NCBI GenBank assembly: GCA_025174535.1
Contig: JALBUN010000034.1
Location: 1,324,001-1,388,000 of the forward strand
Length of the DNA: 64,000 nucleotides
Source of the DNA: Cantharellus purpuraceus
Taxonomy: Eukaryota > Basidiomycota > Agaricomycetes > Cantharellales > Hydnaceae
Direction of reading: 5' to 3'
This document shows positions 1 to 12,500 of the stretch, piece after piece; the first letter of the stretch is position 1, and each line of letters starts with the position of its first letter. Below the pieces are notes generated by a model, which was given only the letters and a program-made list of their open reading frames with translations, was not told the DNA's origin and ran no database searches. A program made the translations under genes and the position numbers.

Positions 1-1022
1 CGGTCAAGCTGCTCTCATCAATCTCGAGCTCGAGGGCAGTGAGGAGCCGCACATCTGCTGGAATGCGGTCGCCCACACCGAAAGTCACAATATCTCCCGG
101 AACGAGTTCATTAGCCAATAAGTGATAAGGGCGGGAATCACGAATGATGTGACAATGATGCGGAACTAATTTGTTAAGAGCCTCGAGTGATTTTTCGGAC
201 CTTCGTTCTTGTACAAAACCGACTGAATACCTCATTAGAATAAGTGCATGGACAGGCAGACAAACGGTACACACCAGTCAGTACTATGAGGATGGCGATT
301 GTGATGCTGACTGCGTCATCTATATTTCCCATGATCGCGCTCACAATAGCGCTCCCGAATAACAAAAGGATGAGCGGAGACTCGTAGACAGTTTTAGCAA
401 ACTTGATGAACAAAGGTTCCGGAGACAGCACGGAGAACTCATTGTACCCGTGCACAGCTTGCAACGATGGTATTACAGAAGATGGCAGACCATCCACGGT
501 AGAAGTCTGAAAGTCATGAAGAGCGTGCTCCACTGGCAGATGTGCATATTTGACCGAAGGTGTCTCCTGACGCGGTCTATGCGGAGAGGATGGCTCACTC
601 CAACCGTTTTCGAGGGTATCGTCACGTAATACACCTCCCCTCATACCATTTGCTAGTCTCCTGAGCCATCCACTAGCCTCTTCAACGCTCGACACCAGCG
701 GTTGCAAAGGACCAAATCCTTGTTGTTCCGGGGACGCCACAGCGTCAATATTGTGTCTCCTTAAGGTTGTGCTGTAGGCAAAGTGGGCCTGAGCACCAGG
801 CGTTGGTAAAGGTTCGTCATGAGGACCAGTGAATCCGGAGAAGTACGCAGATGCAGGCGGCGACTCTGGTCGAGGCTGTGCTGGGACAGAATTGTATGCG
901 CCGTTGCGAGGGACACGCTGTCGAGAGTGCGTGGAGGTCGCGGTGGCAAAAACATTCATAGGCACGTCATTCTCTGGTAGATCGTTCAGAGAGTCGCGTT
1001 TTTTGTCGTGGCCACTAGACAT
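1..1022 (-). CDS. PMR1: PMR1-type Ca2+/Mn2+ P-type ATPase, N-terminal part (cut by window edge)
   Basis: Pumps Ca2+ and Mn2+ into the Golgi lumen. The exons are 275..1022 and <1..222; the intron 223..274 (52 nt, GTGTGT...TTCAG) restores the conserved run TVGFVQE. The start ATG at 1022 opens [10 protein letters not shown], the first ATG of a long open frame. A Ser/Pro-rich cytosolic extension of about 170 residues precedes the cation-transporter N-terminal domain ([10 protein letters not shown], then GYNEFSV). The first membrane hairpin follows ([18 protein letters not shown]). The last visible part is the start of the actuator domain, with [20 protein letters not shown] and [10 protein letters not shown] at the very edge. 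The DKTGT phosphorylation loop and the other membrane helices lie outside the window. The PMR1/SPCA assignment, rather than SERCA, rests on the GNIDDAVSI and [11 protein letters not shown] blocks. Subfamily confidence is high. Confidence 0.93.
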
Positions 1023-1948
1023 GTATGTATGAGTGTAGGACACGAGTCTTGAAGCAGCTGAAACTCCCAAGACGATGCAGCAAGTCAAGCTTGTAAGTTC
1101 GCAGACGGAACGCCGACGGTGCGTTCCAGCAAGCGTACCAAACACTTGAGATCTTCCACGTCTTGCGCCTGTGCAGTCGCAGCCGAGACGCAGCCGTGAA
1201 CATGGCTCTTGCCGTTGTGCTTACATAATGCCACTCAACTATTTCGATAGATGCAATGAAAAGATGGAAGAGAGCTTGACGCAGCAGTTTCATTTCACTT
1301 TATTACTTCTCCAATCCCTTGAACATTGCTAAGACTAAGAGAATAACATTCAGCGTGGACTTTTTTTCTAACCACGGAAGAACTTTATGAGCTAATTGGG
1401 AAATTAGGTTCGTGAGAATGACGAAAATGGATTAGCGGGCTGGCGAATATACAGTCGTAAGCAACCTTGTCACTGTCACCTGACTGTATGAACAACCGCT
1501 TGCTTGGATCTGTTTAGACAACTTACAGTAATACAGTACTGGTGAAGCAGAATGATTGTTACATTACTCAGTTGCTTTTTGTACGGAGGTGCAATCACGA
1601 GTTGCTGCTGCCTACTACTAACCGATCAGAGGCGACAAAATTTCGTATCTTCATGAGATCTACATGTAGACTGATTTCTTGGCCTCCACGAAAAACGACA
1701 TTGTTTCCCCGCCCGCAAGGGGACCGCAGTAGATTCTTTCAATCTCATAGCCTGTGGACTGGAGCAACTGAGACGCAGGCAGACACTCATCAAGTGCCGT
1801 ATGCAGATGTGGGTCATGTTGTGTAATCCAACAGTAATCTTCATTAAGAAAGTCTGCTGTAGTACAATCACTGGTATGCACTTGACTAGACCCCTCTTGC
1901 TATTGAGTGAGGGGGCCACATAAACGATAATAATATACTATGTGTACA
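1023..1948. other. Intergenic, PMR1 upstream / GT71 downstream
   Basis: About 0.9 kb without a convincing gene. A minus-strand frame open at 1660..1881 (73 codons, ending AKKSVYM) reads like protein but lacks an ATG at its start and has no neighbour it can be spliced to. It may be a relic. Confidence 0.5.
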
Positions 1949-3707
1949 TCACCAACCACCTACTCTGCCACCTGCTTTTACCCACTGTTCCTCGACGTTT
2001 TTAAACACCCCTCCATACACCTCCTCAAACTGTTCAGTTACTACCTTCTGCTCCCCAGTCTCGACCTCATCCTCATTTGCTGCCTTCACCTCGATATCCA
2101 CGCACATCCCTCCATCCTCGTATACCCACATTCTGGCACGGTCAAGACTTGGCTCATTGGAAAGGTCCTGACTAGCACGCTTGATGGTCTGAAATATCCT
2201 CCTTCCCTGAGACTCCCATCGATTATATCGATGCTTCAGCAAATTGGCATGCAAAAACAAAGGGAGGTATTGCCCCCGCTCGTTCTTGGCGATGTCATAT
2301 TGCAGCATCACAAATCCGCAGAATTTTCCCTGCTGCCACACCGCATCTCGTCCAAAGGCTGTTCCTAACGCCGATAGCCAGCGAGGAGCTGCAAAGTAGT
2401 GGACCCTCAACGCCCAAAATGCATATCTGAAAGTGTCTTTATCCCCCCCAGCGAGTAAAAACCAAAAGTCGTGGTTCGCTTGCATGTGGTCCGCAACGTG
2501 CAAAGCAGCGAGGTTGAGGCCGTCATTGCCTCGTTTGTCAATCAAAATCTGCCCGGACTCGGCCTCCCACTCATTATAGCTGCATGCTTTTCCTAGAACA
2601 CGCCAAACAGGATTGTCCGCTTGATTGAAATAATAGTAAGTCATATGTAGAGCCTGGCCAATTTTTAAATACCAACGATGGTCTTTGTTATAGTCTGGCC
2701 AAAAGACCGCACTTCCACTGTTCTTATATATCGGCTCGTCAAACAGATATGCTGGGTCTCGCAATGGAACGTTGTCGCTATCGAAATACAAAACTTCTGC
2801 AAATTTCGAGGCTATGATTGCAGCAGCCTTGAGATGGAAATTCTTCCAAGCGCCAGCAACTTTCTGTAAGCCTTCGAGCTAGCAAACTGGCTCAGATGTC
2901 AATTTAGTTGACTCAATGAAACATGCACACTTCATGATGAGTTGCGCCCAGATCACGCATGTCGTTGATCACAGACTCATCCGTGATCTCCCCTGGGAAC
3001 GAAAATATTTGTACAGGAAGAGTCGACTTGTATTCCAATCTTAGCATACGGAGCGTTACTAGTGCGCTTCTCGCTGTGTCCTTGACATACAGGATGGTTA
3101 CAGATGGGACCCTAAGATTCAAAATAATGATCACCTTGTTTCCAGCCGTCATGACCACTCCCCGCCCTTCACCTGCGCCCTGTCCTGATCCAACAACGAT
3201 CTTCCCTTCCTTCTCCAGCTGTTCTAGATGTTGGACAATAGCTTGTCGCCTGCCCCGGATGTCGGATACACTAATGGACATCCACCTGTCCCTGTTATCT
3301 CTCAGCTGGTCTTGGTTTACTTGCATATCGGCAACATCTCGAGGACAACCCTCCTCATTCTTGGCAACCGCCTCCGAATGAGATAGGGCGGGAGAGTCGA
3401 GTAGCAGCTGAAGACGCTCGCGGAGTACACGCGAAGAAAGGTGGATAGGACTGGGAGTGCCCTTTGAATCATCAGCTCCTGGACTTTTCCGAAGGGTATC
3501 GTCCCCAGGGTTTGGATCAGGCCATCCTTGGCCCAAATCCAGTGGACCATCAGCTATCCCGAGGTCCGAGTGCTCGCCCACTGTCCACCCAGAGCCAGCC
3601 CAGGGAAAGACAGGAATATAGCTGGAGCGAGACCATAAAATGAGACTGAGAGAGAGTAAAAGAATGCCGCCGATGAGAAAAGCGAGCAGGGAACGGCGGA
3701 TATGCAT
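1949..3707 (-). CDS. GT71-family alpha-mannosyltransferase (MNN1/MNN2 type)
   Basis: A probable Golgi type II membrane enzyme adding alpha-linked mannose to N- or O-glycans. The exons are 2931..3707 and 1949..2878; the 52-nt intron 2879..2930 is phase 0, giving 568 residues. The ATG at 3707 (MHIRRSLLAF) is chosen because the frame upstream has no other ATG. It is followed at once by a signal anchor (LLAFLIGGILLLSLSLIL) and a Ser/Pro stem. The catalytic part carries the family's nucleotide-sugar DxD as D292-S-D294 in YFDSDNVPLRDP, preceded by WKNFHLKAAAIIASKF, and later GSAVFWPDYNKDHRW and ESGQILIDKRG. These blocks are diagnostic of pfam Mannosyl_trans3 (CAZy GT71). Whether the linkage is alpha-1,2 or alpha-1,3 cannot be read from sequence. 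Confidence 0.9.
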
Positions 3708-4657
3708 GTAAGGCAAGATCAGTGCTGAGCCATGGCGGAGTTGGAGCTGAGTAAGGAATGACCTGCAGACTGCTTGTGATTGGAGTCTAAAATGTAAACT
3801 ACCAGTAGCGCCACCCCCGGTGCATCATCCCTGCTGACATTCTATATACATAGTCTTCTAAGTTGTTACTCACACAAGAATGGTTCGCCTATGGTCTTCG
3901 ATCTTACTTTGGAAATTTGTGTTGCGAGCTTTCGGCCTTGGACTAGCCTAACAGGCTCTATGCTCTTCTCATCCAAGGCTTGGATAGACTTCTCGAGCGC
4001 ACTATAACAAAAGCTCTCGTTGCAAAGTTCAAAGCTGTTTGTGCTTGTGGAAGTCTGTCTGACGTGATGACGACTACGAAACATGGTGTTTGCGTACTTG
4101 CACGCGGCTGTAGGATCATACACTGCCCATATACTATCTGCTGCGCCAGTGTACCTTGCATCTTTATGTCCGCAGGTCCCGAAATTCGCAGGTGCCTGAG
4201 ATCTCGTGGGGTCAGGCCGTGCTGCACTCGGGAATGATGGAAAACTCCGTTGTTTTCTGCATCACTCCAGTTTCGCACCTGCACTTCTTGCACCAATGTT
4301 GGACAAGGAGTACCCCTCCACATCCCCTGAGAGGTAATTGGCACCTTCTCCCCTTAAACATGTCCGCCGACCCAGGGTGGGTGTTGAACCGGGTGTCGGG
4401 CCCGAAACTCTCCCACTTTCGGCTCATCCACTTGGAGCCGTTAGGTCGCATTCGCTTAATTAGCGATCCAAACATCATTATGCACATGTGGGGATGCGGC
4501 AACCAGGCAAATCTTATTGTAGACACCAGATCTGAACATATCTATTTGAAGTGCCTGTATACAGTATGGTATAGTATGAAATATTGCAGTGAGCCGCAGG
4601 ACAGGAAGTCAAACAAGCAATACATGTTAGTGACACATTAGGTCCATTGTTCGAGAA
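3708..4657. other. Unassigned stretch between GT71 and F-box genes
   Basis: Several minus-strand frames here read partly like protein (for example DSIWAVYDPTAACKYANT near 4080-4140 and FGPDTRFNTHPGSADMF near 4370-4420). No set of splice sites joins them into one frame. This may be a decayed gene; no function is assigned. Confidence 0.4.
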
Positions 4658-6465
4658 TTAGTACTCCAATATAAATATATCCCCACCCTCTACTGCGACA
4701 GCCAAAACGCCTGCCGCATCATCGAGACTCATAATAACCACCGCCGCCAAATTCAGCTCTGGTGGCGCCTCCAAAGGTCGCATCAGGTTGTCGTTATACC
4801 ACTGAGGATTACGATGTCTCTCGGCTGGGTCGTCAGGGGGCAGGGTCATCACCCTCATCTCGGCCTCTCCGGATGGGAGCAACTCAGGAAAAATCACGTT
4901 GGCAGATTCGGCTGCGATAATAGGTAGGTTAGTTACTTCACCAGTGGGGTCAGTGATTGGCGTCGTGAGAATACTAATAGGTGCGAAGTACGCGCGCTCA
5001 GTTGGGCGGGAGGTGAAGTCGGTCGGAAGATACTCGTGTGAGAGAGATGTATAGATCTTCCCAGTCTCCTCGTCGAAGCGAGAGGCTACATGTGAGATCG
5101 AGAGTGGCCGAGAAAGTAAGGGGGAGTCAGGCCCTGTGGCCCATTTACGCGTCGTATCTCGATACAGTGGGGTATAGCTTGGTGGCGGTGAGGGATTGGT
5201 GTTAGAGACATGAGTCAGCACTGTGGCAGTGGGCTGCGGCAGAAATATGGGCGGTTGCGGAGGATACGAGAGATGTGGGAAGATTGCTGAGAGAGGAAAT
5301 GAGTATGTTCGAGGAGCAGAGGGTGAGTCTATCCATATCGACAAATCATTGAGAGAAAGGATTGCAAAATATGGATGTTCCGGCTATACAGGACATGTAA
5401 ATCTGGAGGAGAACGGGGGGAGGCAGTTATGTAAAACTCACAGGGGTCACATCAGTTTTCACAGAGACCATAGTTCCACGACGCCAATGGAGGATGAACA
5501 TGGTTATAGTAGCGTCGCTATCAATGGCGAGGACAATGACTACATCTTCTGAGAGTGACGTATCCGCAACAGGTAGCTCTTGCATCAGCGAGCTGTGATG
5601 GAAAAATGTAGCTTGTGTAGAGTGCATCCCCACAGTAAATTCCAATCGAAGTAGATGATAATGCTGAGCCGACTTTCTGTACGTTGATGTAGGTAAGTTT
5701 GATATTAGGAAATAAGTCGAAACGTACGACAAGATTCCATCTCGTACAAGAAACATTACAGCACGACCTTCTTCTACTGGCCTCCATTGCAAAACAACGT
5801 CTTCGGGGCGTACTTCAAAACTGGCTAGACGATCCCCTGTACTCAGATCCCACACGCGAAGGACACCACCTATACCTTCGCCGCGACTAGAAGATGCCCC
5901 AGTCACAAGATGTCGCCCTCCCGGTAGAATCACGAGAATGTCACCATGTGCGCGTCCTGGTTCGTGTAGAACCCTGGGGGGGGCGCGTAAACGTCCAAAA
6001 CTACTTAACCAGTTCCGCTCGAGCCTTGCTGCTCGGCATACAGCGGTCCGCAGCTCCGAGCAAGTGAGCGAGGCCCGAGTGCGGAACGGCGGAAGGGGAA
6101 TTGGCCGTCGTTTGGTCATGATCTCCGCGAGAACAATCCATACCTAGCCGCAGGCAGTCAGCACAATAAGTGATTCATTGGGTTGGGGCAGACTCTGTGA
6201 GCACGCACTGAAGTCGTCGAGCACAGCTCATAGAGAGTTTTACAAGTCTGTTAACAAGAGATATAGGTGTGACCGGGCATTGCAAGGAGAATGAAGACAA
6301 AGACATCTCACTCACTAGCCTTAGTGCAAACATATCCCATACATCTAAATATTTGACCAGCTCTAGGAGGACATCGAGAGGTAACGTTGTAAGATGGCCT
6401 GGGGCTGCAGAAGTCGAAACAGACGGAGTGGGCTGCCAATCCATATCATCCTTGGCAGCCAACAT
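4658..6465 (-). CDS. F-box protein with C-terminal propeller-like region
   Basis: A likely substrate receptor of an SCF (Skp1-Cullin-F-box) ubiquitin ligase. There are five exons: 6316..6465, 6209..6247, 5728..6143, 5442..5676 and 4658..5383, with introns of 68, 65, 51 and 58 nt, giving 521 residues. The F-box spans about residues 24-63 (LTTLPLDVLLELVKYLDVWD, then TCKTLYELCSTTS across two introns) and runs into VWIVLAEIMTKRRPIPLP, a layout common in basidiomycete F-box proteins. The rest has WD/propeller-like strands such as GGRHLVTGASS, GVLRVWDLSTGDR and AVAVEGGDIFILEY. The start could be 6465 (MLAAKDDMDW) or 6444 (MDWQPT). The final intron 5384..5441 was placed to avoid an in-frame TAG, which fixes the acceptor at 5384. 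The substrate is unknown. Confidence 0.85.
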
Positions 6466-6626
6466 GACAGTGGTGTCGTTGAGAGACCACACACGCGGGA
6501 TGCGGGAGCGCTGGTAGTTTGTGCGAAGCAGCCAAGGCCAAAACTCAGTTTTATTGCTTCTGGAGCGCGAAAGCCACGAGACACAGACACAATATATATA
6601 CCAGCTCGCAAGATGCGAAGACTTAC

Positions 6627-6985
6627 ATAAAATAGACTCGAAGATCTTCTGCCCAGTATGGCTGGCACCCAATTGGTAGATGGTTTCGCGCTTAAGAGTG
6701 GTCGATTGATCATGGTGGCTATCAAGAAACAGCTCGTCGGGAACTTGCAATTTCGGATTAGCGTCAAATGATCTGAATCATACTCGCGGAGCCAGCGCGT
6801 CTCTTTTGAACCTTCCACGTCGTTAGACCCCCAAGGCAACTCTGGCGGCCCCGACTTGGAAAATCTGTGCTATCTATATACATACGCATGACTCTCCCCA
6901 TATTTTGTGCGGCAGCAATGTTGTCCTTCTGCTTCTGTCGCCACTTCACAGCCTCGTTAACGTTACCTCGCACCCGTGTCCTTTT
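6627..6985 (-). pseudogene. Frameshifted relic of an unknown coding exon
   Basis: Just upstream of the F-box gene, one protein-like sequence continues on the minus strand only if the frame changes twice. It runs from EAVKWRQKQKDNIAAAQNMG to YIDSTDFPSRG in one frame, PPELPWGSNDVEGSKETRWL to SDHLTLIRN in a second, and LQVPDELFLDS to TIYQLGASHTGQKIFESIL in a third. The shifts lie near 6850 (a G/C run) and near 6750. It is followed by a good donor (GTAAGT at 6626). No intron of sensible length explains the breaks, so I call it a pseudogene. The family is not recognised. Confidence 0.55.
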
Positions 6986-7964
6986 GAGGAAAGGCTGGAA
7001 ATCCGCACGATGCTAGTCACGCCCCCCGGCCTCTAGTCAGCAGAATGCATCTGGGTATCGCGATTCTACCGTGATCATACCCCTGAATCGCCACGGAAGT
7101 ATCGTAAGCGACCTTCTGTGGACGGTGTAGGTTGGACTCTCGTGCCCCGAGGATACATATGGGTGCAGAGTACACAACTCATAACATGATAACAACACCT
7201 CGGGCCAGGTCTTACACATTCGCAAATTGCCACGGGGCCTTGGGTTACCCCGGAGGTATTAGACAGTGATGCTTCTGCCAGCCCAGCTCGGAGCCTGCTC
7301 GGTGTTGCGACCTGATCAGAGATTGATCACTTTGAGGATGTCAGACAAGAACTGAGTCAAATGCACGACTTGGGAGTCCGACGAGAGCGCCTAGCTGTAA
7401 AAGGTTATGGCATGCGGATTCAGTTCGCTTAGTCTGACCACTATCCTATCTCGCCGACAGAATGCTGCGATATTGACATTGTTCGCTCGCAGTGATGGAA
7501 GAACGCGCAGCAGGGTTCCGCCAAGTTTCGCGAGAACTCTGCTTGCCACTTGGTGCACAGTCACCACTGAATGTCATAAAGTCAGGAGATTGCCATTGCA
7601 AATATTTTAACAGTGAAAAAGGGACAATAGCCCGTTGTAGATGATGCGATAATGAAAGAAAAGAACCTGGGCTATCCTGGGCTTCATGCCGGGCGGCTAT
7701 TGCTGTAGAAGTCAGATGGAGAAGCACAAAGGTCCACAAGGCTCAGAACTCGAAGTCAAAGTAAGCATGAGATCCGAGCGGCTAACTGCTAATAAGGTCA
7801 CGTGCACCGCGTGTTGACGCGTTGCAGGCTTATCATCGTGCTTAACAGCTTCTGATCTGTCCCTTTAGGGGATACTACCATCACGGAGCTCAATACAGAA
7901 TAAAGTAGTTGCAATGTCACAATATTCTCCTATATATATCTAAGGTGTCCCGGTGTCATTTTCG
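6986..7964. other. Intergenic, no gene seen
   Basis: About 1 kb between the gene relic and the 3' end of the SDR-like gene. Only short unrelated open frames are visible. Confidence 0.5.
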
Positions 7965-9517
7965 TCAAGCTGTTTCTTCTTTCTGTTCCCAGATCTTGAC
8001 GCCATCCTCTAGAGCCTCCCATACAGCTCGTCCTAAAGGCTCGTTTCCAAGCCCGAGCTTGAACTGTTCAGGACCATCATCCTGACCCTGGTCCTGATGT
8101 TGAATATCCCCCGGAAGCGACTTTGAAACGCGTAGATTTAGCCTGACTAATGAACAGTCAGTATACAAGGCTCCGGGCACCAAAACTTCTTCAGCTTCCG
8201 TGTCCTTGGAATGAGCTGGATCCGCTGACGAGGCATGACGCCGCGGTTCAGGTGGCAGTTGTGCCACGTCTTCGGCTACTGGGATACGCCGACGCGTGTG
8301 GGGTTTTGGGACGCACAGGACGTGAATTACGCTTTGAAGTGCTGAGGTAGGCGTTTTGGCGAAAAGGTGTAAAAGTGGAAGAAGTAAAATATAACTGAAA
8401 ACTTACATTAGAAGTACAGAGAGATGAGCAGTCAATCACCTACAGGATAGCGCCTACCCACTGTCTTGTTGTGGAAAGAGCGATTGAGGGTAGTAAGAAC
8501 GGTGTGACAGTGTCCGTACGGCTGATTCCAGGGGAGACTGTAACAGCCATAATATTAGACTTGTGTGGCTTGATTTGATTTTGAGAACTAGGCCCGATCG
8601 CCGAAGATGAATTTGGAGAAGCAGGGATCAGCCCGGGTTCAGGGAGTGCATCAAGAATACGTTGCAGATGGTGCATGAAAACAACCGTCCGAAGTGAGCG
8701 CTCTCCCTCAAGCCTCCACGACGACTCGTGAGCAGTAGGCGAGGCATCTGGTTTTGACCTGTCGAACTCCGTTCTATTCTGGGAGATGGGACTATAGATC
8801 GCAGACGAAAGCCGGGGGTTGAATGCATGAGCAGCAGCAGCGTAAAAGGGATTTACGACGCTAATAATGCGAATATCTCTTTCGATAGGCGTGACTAGCA
8901 TGGCTGGAAGGAGGAGAGTGGTGAGTAAGAATGTGGCCATGGCTCCTTCGTCCCTATTCATGTTCTCTTCATTGCGTAGGTCAGTCATATTTCCTATACC
9001 CCAACTCCACGTCCCGATGTGAGAGTATTCGTGAGCCAGGATTAGGGCGTCGATTCTCCGGTCCTTCTCGTTTTCAGAGCTCACAAAGCGTTCGCAGAAC
9101 TTTTTTATCTGTGCTGGGGAATCTAGCGGGAAGGGCTCGGCGTATATGGCCTCATTCGAAGTTGTGCTACGAAGAAGGGAGATAATCTCGTCATGATGAG
9201 GTGTGAGAGATGGGGTCGGCACAAGAGCAATGATATGTGCGCCTTTTTTGGCCAGAGACTCAAGCAACGTCAGTCCTAGCGGCGTGAAAGCACCCTCAAG
9301 CGAGTGCGGGCGTTAGTCACACAACTTCAGGACGTAGGAGAGAATGGCTCACTGTAACAATAATAGTGCGAGCATGCAAATTACGGTCCCTGTTTGTGCG
9401 TCGGCCTTGTGTATAAGTACGGGTTATGGCCAGCAGGAGAACGGTGACTGCTGCTGGGAAGTAATAGCTACTGGGTATCGTCGTTGAGACGATTGTGGAA
9501 AATATATGCAAGGCCAT
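7965..9517 (-). CDS. Membrane-anchored SDR-like (Rossmann) protein with degenerate active site
   Basis: Short-chain dehydrogenase/reductase fold, 475 residues. The exons are 9353..9517, 8462..9294 and 7965..8394. Intron 1 (58 nt) restores TGAFTPLGL (residues 55-63), a variant of the SDR cofactor motif TGxxxGxG. Intron 2 (8395..8461) uses donor GTGGGT, which keeps the C-terminal frame open to its stop. The N-terminus has one membrane helix (YYFPAAVTVLLLAI). SDR landmarks include DALILAHEYSHIG and, late, NIMAVTVSPGISRTD. The C-terminal tail LGRAVWEALEDGVKIWE occurs in fungal retinol-dehydrogenase-like SDRs. The usual catalytic YxxxK is not seen where expected: the region before VVFMHHLQRIL reads RLEGERSLRT. 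Enzymatic activity is therefore doubtful, and the substrate is unknown. Confidence 0.8.
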
Positions 9518-12500
9518 ACATGTATGATGTCGTGCAACAGTCAGTCGCTTATTAAGCGACTTTGGTGGTTTCTCTACATCCTTACCCTTAACGACCCTCA
9601 ACTAACTAACTGTCGAAAGCTCCACACATAGGGCGTATTGTTTTCATACATAGTGTGAGAGATACCTCACGGAATCGTAACGGCATTTGAAAATGCAGAA
9701 CGTGCGACCAGTATGCGAGCACCGGTTAATGTCTGACAGTCCTTCTGATATAGATTATTCTCAGTGAGCCTGTGTCGCTAGCTATCTTTGGGGGACACTG
9801 TATTCGCAGTTTTTACGGCTCAACTCTTATATTTAACCCCTCTGGAGATATTCTTGCCTACTGTGGGTCCGGAATTTTTTGGATGCTTCTTGTTAATTTC
9901 CAGATCCATCAAGCCCCCATGCTACGGAAATCATGGTTGCGTTCACTGGTTGTACCAAGCATATGGGTCTGGTCTTCTTCGAGGTGCGTCATTCGATGAC
10001 GCCGCCCACCGCTGTAACAAGAAATTCCGTATTCGCCCCACCCTATCAGTTGATGATTGATATATCAACCCCTATATGCGTCGTGTTTTACTGTTTTCCA
10101 ACGACGACTTGTTGCATGTCTCTCCAACAAGGATGGGTGATTGATTATCGGCTGGGAAAACAGATGTGTAAAGTCAACACGGCGTCCTGATGGAGACCCG
10201 ACACCCGGAAGATCGAAATTGGATTGTTGGCAAGTATATATACGTATAGACAAACCTGATGCTGACAGTGTACGTTATCTCACGCGCCAAAAGTACTATC
10301 TTCCTCGTGTCTCCTCCATAGGCAGGCCAACGCACTCCTATCATTTACCCAGTGATTGGACAAGTAATTACTTGCTTTCTTGGGACCGGCACACTGCACA
10401 CCAGCGCTCAGCGCTCAGCTGCAAATCTGTCATCGCGGCACGCAGCCTTCCTGAGAGTCCCCTTTGTGTGAGAAGCTTAATGAAAGCGAGTAGAAGTATG
10501 TAGTTACGATCTTGTAGATGTAGAATAAAATTTCTGACATGGCAGCCCTGGCATGATATGGGTCAGCCAAAAGGCTTGGCGGGTGCCTTAAGAGTGGAGG
10601 ATGCATGTGGTACCTATATCTGAATGCTTGACAAGACCGCTCTGATTGTAACTCGGCCGCGCGGGCGGCTACCAGCGCCGAATCTACCAGTAGACCTAAT
10701 TAGATGAATGGCACACCCGGGACTTTGGAAGGCAGCGAGTGGATCTAGGAATTATCTACCAGTACCGCACACCCTGAGCGTCGACAACCGCTTCGTTTGT
10801 TGATGTATCTCATGGAGTACTGTGTGAATAAGATTACGAACAATGTCTCAAGGATAGTCTTCATATCTGCATTACGGCACTTCATGCAATTATAAGGCAG
10901 ATATCATCAGACGGATCCAGGCTATCATGACATTGCCAGCGTGTGTCTGGACGCAGCGGATCTGTATCACTCCGGTAAAATTAAACAGAAGGGAATTTGA
11001 AGCGTTCCCGGAGCTAAATTGACATTTCCAAATCTCGGAGGAAGTGGAGGGTTATGTGAGTGCATGACAACTGGCGCCATTCACAAGCATAGCGTGCCGA
11101 GGAGTAGGGAGGAAAGCGGAATAATTGCGCGAGTTTGTGAAGCAGATAGTTGTCTTCCCTAATTATCGGTTCTGAGCGTCACACTCGAGCCGAGTAGCCT
11201 GTAGCTTCCTCTCTTCACCCAGGTTGCCACTCGGAAACTCCCGATCTAAACCGTTTCTTCATGTATAGCTATCGCTGTACCCTTGATCGCGATATCACCA
11301 CCATTAGTCGGGGCGGATCCTAGTCCATGCCATCTTTGGCGTGACAATGTTGGGAGGGTTTAGTCAAATCAGAAGTTGCTCAACCTTCTGCAGCCAAGTT
11401 TGTAGGCTCATGTCACCGAAGGAGGTTAGCTTGGACCTGACCCTCATTTACAGTGATGGCATTGTCGGTATCTACACGCCTATCGTGTCTGTTTCGAGAG
11501 TTGGGCATAAGAAAGGCACATGTAATTGTTTAGTATATTTAAGCACTGACCTCCTGTACAACTGAGTTGGAGTGCCTAACAAGGTCTATATCGGCCACAA
11601 TGTCTGCTCCAGGGGAGCTACATCAAGTGCTGCAGGGAAGCCTGACCACAACGGATTACGCATACCATCAAAATAGATGGAATGAGAGGGGTGCCGATGG
11701 AAGCTCTTCGGATACACCCTGTACCGGACTCTAGCATGGTCAGTCTACGGTAAAACCAGGCAGTTGGGTGTCCTGAATAGTCCACGTCTCGCAGAAGGCG
11801 TGGACGTCTCTGAGAGTACACCATTTTGCTCATTCGGTGAAGCCGCACTACTTGTTCCAGTAGAATAACCTGCATCTCGGTTATGCACGGTATGCCAGTT
11901 ACCATAATCGACGCTCCAAATCGCCCATAGATGAGCGAGGTCATGGGGTGCTTAAAGGCACGGAGACCGAGGGGTAGGGGAGATAGAGGTGTCAATGCTC
12001 CGGGAATTAAACTACCTTTGAAAAAGAGGGAAGTATGGATGTGCATAGTTGCGGAGAAATGTTGACGTCAGAGAAGAGTCTGCTTGCCCACAGGCAATTC
12101 AGACCATGTGCTTGATCTAGCAAGATGCTCACCTGCTTCTGAAGTTGTAGAGAGTCGGCGCATATGGAATAATCGAAATGCTTGACAGAATTGCACGGAT
12201 CCGGTGCGAAAGCAGATAATTGAGTTTCATGCGGCTTATTGTTTCCATACCTCATTTTGCTTGGATTGTCAAAAGAATAGCCCCAGAGGCATATGAGGTG
12301 TAGATGATTATGTTTTCATATATATATATAATTCTAAGGGGTGATGTGAGCATCATCAGTATACTGACAGTAGTTGTTTGCAGTTTCTAGTGCTGATTTG
12401 ACTGCTCACACACCAGTCAAACACTTGAAGGAATGTATACAACGATTTCCGCGGTAATTGGTGTAAACCTGGTTTCTCTCGGTCCGTGAGTTTGAACATC

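Noticed and set aside
1660..1881. 73-codon minus-strand frame between GT71 and PMR1 genes
   Set aside because: It begins without ATG and cannot be spliced to GT71, which has its own stop at 1949. Kept only as a note on the intergenic stretch.
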